Under the pieces are notes generated by a model that worked only from the letters and a program-made list of their open reading frames with translations, did not search any database and was not told the origin of the DNA. Both the position numbers and the translations under genes were made by a program. Source: Geobacter sp. (GTDB lineage: Bacteria; Desulfobacterota; Desulfuromonadia; Geobacterales; Geobacteraceae). From it: a DNA stretch of 7,925 nucleotides. This document shows, in pieces, positions 1 to 5,667 of the stretch. The DNA lies in the NCBI GenBank assembly GCA_003499925.1, contig DNRQ01000143.1, positions 1 to 7,925 of the forward strand, in the 5' to 3' direction. How positions within the stretch are numbered: the first letter of the stretch is position 1; each line of letters begins with the position of its first letter.

Positions 1-317
1 GCCGCAAGAACCCGCGCTTCCAGGAGGAGAACTTCAACCACAACCTGAGGCTCGTTGCCATGGTGCGGGAGATCGCTTCGGCCCACGACTCGACGCCGGC
101 CCAGGTCGCGCTGGCCTGGCTCCTGAGGCGGGGGAGCGACACCGTCCCCATCCCGGGCACCAAGCATCTGCGCTACCTGGAAGAGAACGCCCAGGCGGTC
201 GGACTGAAGCTGGCAGATGAGGTCTGGGCCACCCTGGACCGGGCGGTGAGCTCCTTCAAGGTAGCGGGTGAGCGCTACCCTGAGGAGGCCCTGCGCTTCA
301 TCGATTTCACCGAGTAG
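1..317 (+). CDS. Aldo/keto reductase, C-terminal part (5' end outside window)
   Basis: An open frame runs from the window edge (first full codon at base 3) to TAG at 315-317, giving about 104 residues of a C-terminus. It opens with NPRFQEENFNHN and continues through STPAQVALAWLL, IPGTKHLRYLEEN and GERYPEEAL. In the aldo/keto reductase superfamily these segments form the last part of the (beta/alpha)8 barrel. The IPGTK..YLEEN segment is the usual NADP(H) 2'-phosphate-binding loop and helix. The protein should be a cytosolic NADPH-dependent oxidoreductase acting on aldehydes or ketones, but the substrate cannot be inferred. The catalytic Asp/Tyr/Lys/His tetrad lies upstream of the window. The ATG at 60 is internal and is not the start, because the conserved family sequence extends upstream of it. 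The frame ends 177 nt before tkt, and a hairpin repeat lies between, so co-transcription is uncertain. Confidence 0.93.
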   Translation, partial: RKNPRFQEENFNHNLRLVAMVREIASAHDSTPAQVALAWLLRRGSDTVPIPGTKHLRYLEENAQAVGLKLADEVWATLDRAVSSFKVAGERYPEEALRFIDFTE

Positions 318-353
318 AGCGCCTGCCGACCGATCCCTACCCCGACCCGTTGC

Positions 354-437
354 TCCCCCCCCTTTGCTGGGGAGGGGCACGGGGGAGGGGTGTCCCAGCA
401 GGCCAAGGCTTCCCCTCTCCCCTTGCAGGGAGGGGGA
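354..437. repeat. C-rich/G-rich intergenic hairpin repeat (dispersed family, copy 1, composite)
   Basis: Between the reductase stop and tkt lies a strongly strand-asymmetric segment. A C-run followed by GGGGAGGGG and GGGGGAGGGG spans about 354-390. A second unit of CCCCT, CTCCCC, a short loop and GGGAGGGGG spans about 411-436. Each unit can fold into a short C/G stem, and the two halves could also pair with each other. Similar units occur at 2695-2736 and 7878-7910, always in non-coding DNA, so this is an interspersed repeat. It may terminate transcription of the upstream gene, but there is no clear T-run after it. Small open frames across it look like by-products of base composition. Confidence 0.7.
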
Positions 438-494
438 TGTTCCAACTCCTTCATTTGGGTGTATGCTTATCTCATTAACTTGAAGGAGAAGCCC

Positions 495-2591
495 ATGACT
501 GTCGATCCGCTTCCCGCAACCGGAAACCCAAGCCTGGACCAGCTCTGCGTCAACACGCTGCGCTTTCTGGCGGTCGACGCGGTACAAAAGGCGAACAGCG
601 GCCACCCGGGTATGCCGATGGGGGCGGCCCCGATGGCATACCAGCTTTGGACCCGTTTCCTGAAGCACAATCCGGCCCATCCCGCCTGGTTCGACCGCGA
701 CCGCTTCGTGCTCTCCGCAGGACACGGCTCCATGCTCCTCTACGGCCTGCTGCACCTGACCGGCTACGACCTCCCCCTGGACGAGATACTGCGCTTTCGC
801 CAGTGGGGGAGCCGCACGCCGGGCCATCCCGAACGCGGCCTGACCCCCGGTGTCGAGGTCAGCACCGGCCCGCTGGGGCAGGGTTTTGGCAACGCGGTCG
901 GCATGGCGATCGCCGAGGCCCGTCTGGCTGCTCGTTACAACCGGCCCGGCTTCGAGATCATGGACCACTTCACCTATGTCATTGCAAGTGACGGCGACCT
1001 GATGGAGGGAGTGGCCTCCGAGGCGGCCTCTCTGGCGGGACACCTGGGGCTGGGGAAGCTGATCTGCCTCTACGACGACAACTGCGTCTCCCTCGCCGCC
1101 TCGACCGAGCTCAGCTTTACCGAGGATCGCGCCGCCAGATTCCGGGCCTACGGCTGGCAGGTGCAGACGGTTTGCGACGGAAACGACCTGGAGGCGATCG
1201 GGGCTGCCCTTGAGAGCGCGCGTGCCGACTCCCTGCGTCCCTCCCTCATCATGGTCTGCACACATCTGGGGTATGGCTCCCCCGGCAAGCAGGACAGCTT
1301 CGAGGCGCACGGTGCGCCCCTTGGCGAGGAAGAGGTGCGGCTTACCAAGGAGCATCTAGGGTGGCCCGCTCAACCCCCCTTTCACCTGCCGGACCGGGCG
1401 CTGGGCCATTTCCGGGAGGCCCTTGCCAGGGGTGCCGAGAGCGAGGCCCGCTGGGATGCGCTGCTCTCTTGCTACGCCAGGGAGTACCCCGAGCTCGCCG
1501 GGGAGCTCCGACAGACGATGGAGGGAGAGCTCCCCTCCGGCTGGGAGGCTGTCATTCCGGTATTCCCCGCCGACCCCAAGGGGATGGCGACCCGCATCGC
1601 CTCTGGCAAGGTGCTGAACGCGCTGGCGGCGCGACTGCCGCAGCTGGTAGGCGGCTCGGCGGACCTGAATCCCTCGACCTTCACCGCCCTCCACGGGATG
1701 GGGGATTTCCAGAGCGTGCTCCGGGAGTCCGGCGACCGGCAAGGAGCGGCCGGCGGGGAGTGGGGCCCGGCAGGCGCCAATATCCATTTCGGCGTGCGCG
1801 AACATGCCATGGGAGCGGTCGTCAACGGCCTTGCAGCCCACGGCGGCACCATCCCGTTCGGCGCCACCTTCCTCACCTTCTCGGACTACCTGCGACCGAC
1901 GCTCCGCCTGGCGGCGCTCTCCGAGCTTCAGGTGATCCACTTCTTCACCCACGACAGCATCGGCCTCGGGGAGGACGGACCGACCCACCAGCCGGTGGAG
2001 CAGCTGGCGAGTCTGAGGGCCATCCCGCGCCTGGTGGTGATCCGTCCGGGCGACGCCAATGAGAGCGCCGTCGCCTGCCGGGTGGCACTCTCCCTGAAGG
2101 GGCGGCCGGTGGCGCTCGTGTTGTCGCGCCAGTCGGTGCCGACCCTGGACCGCAGCCGCTATGCGGGGGCCGAGGGGCTTTTGCGCGGCGGCTATATCCT
2201 GGCCGACGCAGAAGGCGCAGTGCCGGAGCTGATCCTGATCGCCACCGGTTCGGAACTTTCCCTGGCCGTTGCTGCCAGGCTGAAACTGCTGGAGGAAAAG
2301 GTCCTGGCGCGGGTGGTCTCGCTGCCGAGTTGGGAGCTCTTCGAGGAGCAGCCTCAGGATTATCGCGATCTGGTCCTGCCCCCCGGGATCACCGCCCGAC
2401 TTGCCGTCGAGGCCGGCTCGCCGCAGGGGTGGCACCGCTATGTCGGCTTCACGGGGGGCGTCCTGGCCGTGGAGCGCTTTGGGGCCTCCGCCCCCGGGGA
2501 GGTCGTGCTGCGGGAGTACGGCTTCACGGTGGATAACGTCTGCAGGCTGGCCCGGGAACAGCTGGGCCGGGCAGGGGCGACACAGGCGTAA
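495..2591 (+). CDS. tkt: Transketolase
   Basis: Thiamine diphosphate (ThDP) enzyme of the non-oxidative pentose phosphate pathway. It moves a two-carbon ketol unit from xylulose-5-P to ribose-5-P or erythrose-4-P in the cytosol. The product is 698 aa, against about 660-700 for the family. The N-terminal ThDP/Mg domain (about 1-335) has SGHPGMPMG with His37, LSAGHGSML with His77, TPGHPE, GPLGQG, and SDGDLMEG with Asp166 and YDDN with Asn196 as likely Mg ligands. The pyrimidine-binding domain (about 355-530) has GVREHAMG, with Glu436 as the expected cofactor-activating glutamate, then FTHDSIGLGEDGPTHQP with His498, and LSRQSVP. The C-terminal domain (about 545-685) contains IATGSELSLA and VEAGSPQGWHRYVG. 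ATG 495 is chosen because AAGGAG at 483-488 sits 6 nt upstream and homology begins just after it. The frame is open back to 390, but that part is repeat sequence. A small insert before REHAM (about 411-427) is slightly longer than usual. Tal follows on the same strand. Confidence 0.98.
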   Translation: MTVDPLPATGNPSLDQLCVNTLRFLAVDAVQKANSGHPGMPMGAAPMAYQLWTRFLKHNPAHPAWFDRDRFVLSAGHGSMLLYGLLHLTGYDLPLDEILRFRQWGSRTPGHPERGLTPGVEVSTGPLGQGFGNAVGMAIAEARLAARYNRPGFEIMDHFTYVIASDGDLMEGVASEAASLAGHLGLGKLICLYDDNCVSLAASTELSFTEDRAARFRAYGWQVQTVCDGNDLEAIGAALESARADSLRPSLIMVCTHLGYGSPGKQDSFEAHGAPLGEEEVRLTKEHLGWPAQPPFHLPDRALGHFREALARGAESEARWDALLSCYAREYPELAGELRQTMEGELPSGWEAVIPVFPADPKGMATRIASGKVLNALAARLPQLVGGSADLNPSTFTALHGMGDFQSVLRESGDRQGAAGGEWGPAGANIHFGVREHAMGAVVNGLAAHGGTIPFGATFLTFSDYLRPTLRLAALSELQVIHFFTHDSIGLGEDGPTHQPVEQLASLRAIPRLVVIRPGDANESAVACRVALSLKGRPVALVLSRQSVPTLDRSRYAGAEGLLRGGYILADAEGAVPELILIATGSELSLAVAARLKLLEEKVLARVVSLPSWELFEEQPQDYRDLVLPPGITARLAVEAGSPQGWHRYVGFTGGVLAVERFGASAPGEVVLREYGFTVDNVCRLAREQLGRAGATQA

Positions 2592-2596
2592 TCAAT

Positions 2597-2653
2597 GTAG
2601 GGTGGGCCGTGCCCACCATCACGATGCGGTTTGGCGGGCACGGCCCACCCTAC
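2597..2653. repeat. REP-like double hairpin after tkt (possible terminator)
   Basis: Two 21-nt arms (2597-2617 and 2633-2653) are reverse complements of each other with a single mismatch, separated by 15 nt. Each arm starts or ends with the GTAGGGTGGGC type sequence and is itself a small hairpin: GGTGGGC and GCCCACC around CGT in the left arm. This nested structure is typical of repetitive extragenic palindromes (BIME-like elements), which are often mobilised by REP-associated transposases. It begins 5 nt after the tkt stop, so it could protect the 3' end or attenuate transcription into tal. No oligo-T run follows, so a classical intrinsic terminator is not shown. Confidence 0.8.
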
Positions 2654-2694
2654 CTCCTGGTATGAGCCGAGTCGGGGGATAAGTGTAGCAACCT

Positions 2695-2736
2695 CCCTCC
2701 CCTTCAAGGGGAGGGTCGGGGTGGGGATGGGGCGTG
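2695..2736. repeat. C-rich/G-rich intergenic hairpin repeat (copy 2)
   Basis: CCCTCCCCTT at 2695-2704 pairs with AAGGGGAGGG at 2706-2715, a 10-base inverted repeat with a one-base centre. In practice this is an 8-bp stem with a 5-nt loop. It is followed by a G-rich tail of GGGG blocks up to about 2736. It has the same layout and orientation as the copies at 354-390 and 7878-7910. It lies 42 nt after the REP-like element, so the 280-nt tkt-tal gap is about one third repeat. Just upstream of tal, 2814-2831 can also form a small GCCGGC/GCCGGC stem, of doubtful meaning. Confidence 0.75.
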
Positions 2737-2871
2737 ACTTTAGCGGCGGAAGCTCAACCTGGTTGACGAATTGAGTCAGCAGGGTAGGTGGCGGCATGCG
2801 TATCGGCATCGCAGCCGGCATCGGCGCCGGCTCGCCAAGGTTGCTCTGCTGGAGCGGGAGGAGCAAGGAAG

Positions 2872-3999
2872 ATGAGAGACAATCCGCTGCTGATGTTGGC
2901 CCGGTCCGGCCAGAGCATCTGGCTTGATTTTCTGAGCCGCGCCATGCTGGTCTCGGGTGAGCTGGTCTCGCTGATCCAGGAAGACGGCGTCAGCGGCGTG
3001 ACCTCCAATCCGGCCACCTTCGAGAGGGCGATTGCAGGGAGCGCCGACTATGACAGGGCCATCGCAGAGCTGGCGCGCCGGGGGATGAGCGCCGCCGAGA
3101 TCTACCAGGCGCTCGTGGTGGACGACATCCGGATGACCGCCGATCTGCTGCGCCCCCTGTACGACCGGCTTGACGGCAGGGACGGCTTTGTAAGCCTGGA
3201 GGTTTCACCGCACCTGGCACACGACAGCGTCGGCACCCTTTTGGAAGCGAGACGGCTTTGGGAGCGGGTGGATCGCCCCAACCTCCTCATCAAGGTCCCC
3301 GGCACCCGGGAGGGGCTCGCCGCGATCCGGCAGCTGGTACGCGAGGGTGTCAACGTCAACGTTACCCTGCTGTTCGGGATCCCCCGCTACCGCGCGGTCG
3401 CCGAGGCTTATCTCGATGGACTCTCCGAGCGGGCGGCGCACGGGCTCCCCATGGAGCGGGTGGCGTCGGTGGCGAGCTTCTTCCTGAGCCGCATCGACGT
3501 GCTGGTCGACCCGCTGCTTGCCAAGCTGGCGCAGGAGGAGGGGCGGGCCGGTCGCATGGCGGCTTCGCTTCGGGGGGAGACCGCCATCGCCTGCGCCAAG
3601 GTGGCGCGCAAGGTATATCGGGAAATACTCTCCGAGGACCGCTACCTGGCACTCGCGGCACGCGGCGCCCGGCCCCAGCGGCTCCTTTGGGCCAGCACCG
3701 GCACCAAGGATCCCTCCTACAGCGATCTGAAATATGTCGAGGCGCTGATCGGCCCGGATACGGTGAACACGGCACCGCTTGAGACGCTGACCGCCTACCG
3801 GGACCACGGCCATCCCGCGCCCCGACTGGAGCAGGGGCTGCAGGAGGCCCTGGCTGTTTTGAGCCGGCTGGGCGAGCTCGGCATCGACCTGAACGCCGTG
3901 ACCCGGGAGTTGGAGGACGATGGGGTTGAGAAATTTGCCCGCCCCTTCGACAGCCTGATGCGCTCCATAGAGCTAAAGCGCGTGGCGGCGCTTGCGTGA
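2872..3999 (+). CDS. tal: Transaldolase (long, mycobacterial/cyanobacterial-type Tal)
   Basis: Cytosolic enzyme of the non-oxidative pentose phosphate pathway. It transfers dihydroxyacetone from sedoheptulose-7-P to glyceraldehyde-3-P by Schiff-base chemistry, giving erythrose-4-P and fructose-6-P. The product is 375 aa. Visible signatures are QSIWLDFLSR with Asp19, GVTSNPATFERAI around 42-54 (the transaldolase substrate loop), NLLIKVPGT with Lys141 as the Schiff-base lysine, NVNVTLLFG, VASVASFFLSRID and WASTGTKDPSYSD from Trp273. The length and the WASTGTK segment fit the roughly 370-aa Tal subfamily rather than the short TalC type. There is no fused glucose-6-P isomerase domain. ATG 2872 is chosen because GGAGGAG at 2857-2863 is 8 nt upstream and the conserved N-terminus starts at once. 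An in-frame ATG at 2788 would add 28 low-complexity residues. It sits 280 nt after tkt on the same strand, beyond two palindromic repeats, so the pair is functionally linked but may not share one transcript. Confidence 0.97.
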   Translation: MRDNPLLMLARSGQSIWLDFLSRAMLVSGELVSLIQEDGVSGVTSNPATFERAIAGSADYDRAIAELARRGMSAAEIYQALVVDDIRMTADLLRPLYDRLDGRDGFVSLEVSPHLAHDSVGTLLEARRLWERVDRPNLLIKVPGTREGLAAIRQLVREGVNVNVTLLFGIPRYRAVAEAYLDGLSERAAHGLPMERVASVASFFLSRIDVLVDPLLAKLAQEEGRAGRMAASLRGETAIACAKVARKVYREILSEDRYLALAARGARPQRLLWASTGTKDPSYSDLKYVEALIGPDTVNTAPLETLTAYRDHGHPAPRLEQGLQEALAVLSRLGELGIDLNAVTRELEDDGVEKFARPFDSLMRSIELKRVAALA

Positions 4000-4014
4000 T
4001 CGAGGAGATCAAAT

Positions 4015-4080
4015 ATGATCGTGAACCCTGACTGCTTCACCGTGGCTGCTCAAAGCTTCTTCGAACCTCTCGGATCTTAA
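4015..4080 (+). CDS. Possible 21-aa micro-ORF or truncated gene start after tal
   Basis: ATG 4015 follows a GAGGAG ribosome site at 4002-4007 with 7 nt spacing, and begins 15 nt after the tal stop. The frame encodes 21 residues (MIVNPDCFTVAAQSFFEPLG plus Ser) and ends at TAA 4078-4080. The close spacing and good Shine-Dalgarno look like translational coupling to tal. I recognise no known small protein. It could be the surviving 5' end of a former third gene of the cluster, with the body lost at or near the tandem-repeat region that follows, or it could be chance. Confidence 0.25.
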   Translation: MIVNPDCFTVAAQSFFEPLGS

Positions 4081-4093
4081 AATCGTCGTTTAA

Positions 4094-4139
4094 GTCCTTT
4101 GTGTCCTGTCTGTCCTTTGTGTCCTGTCTGTCCTTTGTG
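4094..4139. repeat. 18-bp short tandem repeat, about 2.6 copies
   Basis: The unit GTCCTTTGTGTCCTGTCT occurs exactly at 4094-4111 and 4112-4129, and its first 10 bases again at 4130-4139. Within each unit the GTCCT core itself recurs, so it is an internally repetitive tract. It lies in the 148-nt gap between the micro-ORF and the 121-aa hypothetical gene. An antisense frame through it would encode DRQDTK repeats but shows no sign of being a gene. Confidence 0.9.
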
Positions 4140-4228
4140 ATGTCGAACTCTGAGACTAAAGGCGAGCCAAAATTGTCATGCGGTGAAACCATGCTAACGT
4201 TTACCATCAAGCGCATAAGGAGGACGTA

Positions 4229-4594
4229 ATGCTTCACTGCGAGATTGCCATGAGGGCGGCGGAAACGCTGGTAGAGAACATCATGAAGGGCGGACAGCCG
4301 ACCGAGGTCCAGTTGAGACGCTGCGTTGAGCTTTTGAAAAAGGGGCTGGAGGAGGTCACCCGGCCGCATATAGCCTGGGGGAGGGGGAACATTCAGATCA
4401 TCAGGGATGACTGGCCCGAAGAGAGATGCGCCGAGGCGCTCGACTATGTGCGTCATGAACTGGTGGAACGCTCCGCCGAAGCGGGGGAGGGGATACTGGA
4501 GGATCTGCTGATGAAGTTCGAGAAGGCCAATCCGGATCAGCATGGCGGCGCATCACAGGAAGCCCGAAATGATTCCGGTTGCAGAAATCAGTGA
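4229..4594 (+). CDS. Hypothetical protein, 121 aa, mostly helical, soluble
   Basis: I do not recognise a named family. The start is well supported: AAGGAGG at 4217-4223 sits 5 nt before ATG 4229, and codon use shows the G/C-rich third positions of tkt and tal. The protein begins MLHCEIAMRAAETLVENIM, then QPTEVQLRRCVELLKKGLEEV, a polar stretch with RPHIAWGRGNIQIIRDDWPEERC, then ALDYVRHELVERS and ILEDLLMKFEKAN. The predicted make-up is several amphipathic helices with many Glu/Arg/Lys, no signal peptide and no membrane segment. The conserved-looking GRGNIQIIRDDW block (about residues 51-62) is the best motif for family searches. The last 20 or so residues (QHGGASQEARNDSGC) look disordered. The gene stands alone, converging on the - strand pair. 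An antisense frame at 4037-4543 is judged a shadow. Confidence 0.72.
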   Translation: MLHCEIAMRAAETLVENIMKGGQPTEVQLRRCVELLKKGLEEVTRPHIAWGRGNIQIIRDDWPEERCAEALDYVRHELVERSAEAGEGILEDLLMKFEKANPDQHGGASQEARNDSGCRNQ

Positions 4595-4644
4595 CGGGGC
4601 GATTCGGGCGTACCTCGTTCATCACTTGACTTGCCGGCAACTCT

Positions 4645-4662
4645 CTGCTTTCTCAAAAGCAG
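4645..4662. terminator. Stem-loop between convergent genes (weak terminator candidate)
   Basis: CTGCTTT (4645-4651), a CTCA loop and AAAGCAG (4656-4662) form a perfect 7-bp stem. It lies in the 119-nt gap between the + strand hypothetical gene and the - strand transferase gene, where a bidirectional terminator would be expected. The AAA/TTT at the stem top is the only A/T tract and no T-run follows on either strand. Termination is therefore a positional inference. A perfect 10-bp palindrome TTGCCGGCAA (4631-4640) lies just before it. Confidence 0.3.
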
Positions 4663-4713
4663 CACCGCCACAACACGGCTTCTTCAAGCCTGCCACTGAT
4701 TGGTCAATACCGT

Positions 4714-5667
4714 TCATCGTTTCTCGGGATCCGATCCTGATATACCTGCTTCGCGATCTGCCGACAACTCCGCCAAGGATCTTGCCGTGGAGTTCCCGCG
4801 GGTTGCCGGGCAGCTGTTTTCCTCCGTAAAGTCCGAGAAGGCGGTTATGGCAACCAGCTTTTTATAGCTCTCGCCCATAAATGCTCTCACCAGATGAAGT
4901 ACGATCGGATTTATTTTACAGTATGCGGGGAGTCTCAACACCTTGCAGCCTCTCGTTATTTTTGATTGGTCGAGTGTCTGTTTTCCTGAAGGAAAACCCC
5001 GGAAGATAAATCGCGCGTTGCTGGATTTTGCTTCTTCTCTTATGGTATGCGTCATGAAGTCGGTCACTTGCAAGGGCTGGCTCTTTGTGTCGGAGAAATA
5101 GATGTCCTCGATGATAACGTCCTCGACCTGATATGCTATTTCGATGGCCGATAACTTCTCTTCATGGTATACGCCCATCACCACGATCTTGGGATTTTCA
5201 AAAAAGGGTTTGGCCCAGGCGGCAAAAAGATCCTTGTTCAAGCGTTCTTTCTTGTAGAAGTACCTGGTCCTGTTGTAGAAAGATTGGTATATCCCGGGTG
5301 CCTGTTGGATAAAGAGATCCAGATCGGCGATTCTCTTGGCCTGGAAAATTTCCAAACCCTTTTTGATGATCTGTCTGTGCTTGCAACACAGTTTATCTAT
5401 GGAGTAGGCACCGGGTTCGTCGTACAGGAACAAGTGCATGTAGCTGTTGCCGGAGATGCCTGCCGGCACCGGGTGCATGACACCTCCCAGCACCGCTTGG
5501 CCGGGATAGTTCCGCAAGCCGGGAGTGACCTCGGCGAAAGGGAAAAGCGGCCTGAAAAAGAACGGGCGGGGTTCCACCCACCAGGTGTCCTGTATTTTCA
5601 CGACATGCGTCCCGCATGCTCGCTGAAAAGCCGCGTACTCGTCTATCGTCATCGCTTCCCATGCCAT
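4714..5667 (-). CDS. GNAT/FemAB-like transferase paralogue, downstream copy (317 aa)
   Basis: Second gene of a tandem pair read leftwards, about 79% identical without gaps to the neighbour at 5761-6630 over about 279 residues. The arrangement suggests an acyl- or aminoacyl-transferase of the GNAT/FemAB-like fold. An N-terminal strand-rich part has TWWVEPRPFFFRPLFPF (about 28-44). A basic helical middle has CKHRQIIKK and TRYFYKKERLNK. The C-terminal half has KLSAIEIAYQVEDVIIED, then TDFMTHTIREEAK, then FRGFPSGKQTLDQSK and GCKVLRLPAY, resembling the beta-strand and helix order of such transferases. Substrate and partner are unknown. There is no signal peptide or clear membrane segment, so it is probably cytosolic. 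ATG 5667 has GGGGAG (5676-5681 on the + strand) 8 nt upstream; Met6 is an alternative start. After the shared region it carries an extra tail of about 38 residues rich in Ser, Arg and Glu that the sister lacks. The gap to the sister stop is 93 nt with no clear terminator or promoter, so one transcript is likely. GC is clearly lower than in tkt and tal. The fold assignment is moderate; reality as a gene is high. Confidence 0.85.
   Translation of the reverse strand: MAWEAMTIDEYAAFQRACGTHVVKIQDTWWVEPRPFFFRPLFPFAEVTPGLRNYPGQAVLGGVMHPVPAGISGNSYMHLFLYDEPGAYSIDKLCCKHRQIIKKGLEIFQAKRIADLDLFIQQAPGIYQSFYNRTRYFYKKERLNKDLFAAWAKPFFENPKIVVMGVYHEEKLSAIEIAYQVEDVIIEDIYFSDTKSQPLQVTDFMTHTIREEAKSSNARFIFRGFPSGKQTLDQSKITRGCKVLRLPAYCKINPIVLHLVRAFMGESYKKLVAITAFSDFTEENSCPATRGNSTARSLAELSADREAGISGSDPEKR

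Noticed and set aside
440..467. Promoter-like TTCCAA and TATGCT hexamers ahead of tkt
   Set aside because: Only three and four consensus matches; too weak to annotate, although the position would suit a short tkt leader.
1356..2435. Long open frame on the - strand opposite tkt (about 359 codons)
   Set aside because: It lies wholly antisense to an unmistakable transketolase, has no domain-like sequence, and is the expected shadow of GC-rich codons.
2796..2927. 43-codon frame starting MRIGIAAGIGAG just before tal
   Set aside because: The start faintly resembles sugar-phosphate isomerase N-termini, but the frame has a weak ribosome site, overlaps tal and soon becomes unlike any protein.
3205..4012. 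Overlapping - strand frames opposite tal
   Set aside because: They read as Arg/Pro/Gly/Ser-rich protein typical of antisense frames, and tal is certain.
4094..4139. Short regular repeats considered as a CRISPR array
   Set aside because: The units are directly adjacent with no unique spacers and there are no cas genes.
4173..4200. TTGTCA and TAACGT hexamers ahead of the 121-aa gene
   Set aside because: The -35 is good but the -10 matches at only three positions with 16-nt spacing.
4037..4543. 168-codon - strand frame opposite the 121-aa hypothetical gene
   Set aside because: It runs through the tandem repeat as DRQDTK repeats. The + strand frame has a far better ribosome site and host-like codon use.
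4542..4829. 95-codon + strand frame overlapping the hypothetical gene and the downstream transferase
   Set aside because: It overlaps the end of one real gene and the tail of another, has no good ribosome site, and has a random-looking composition.
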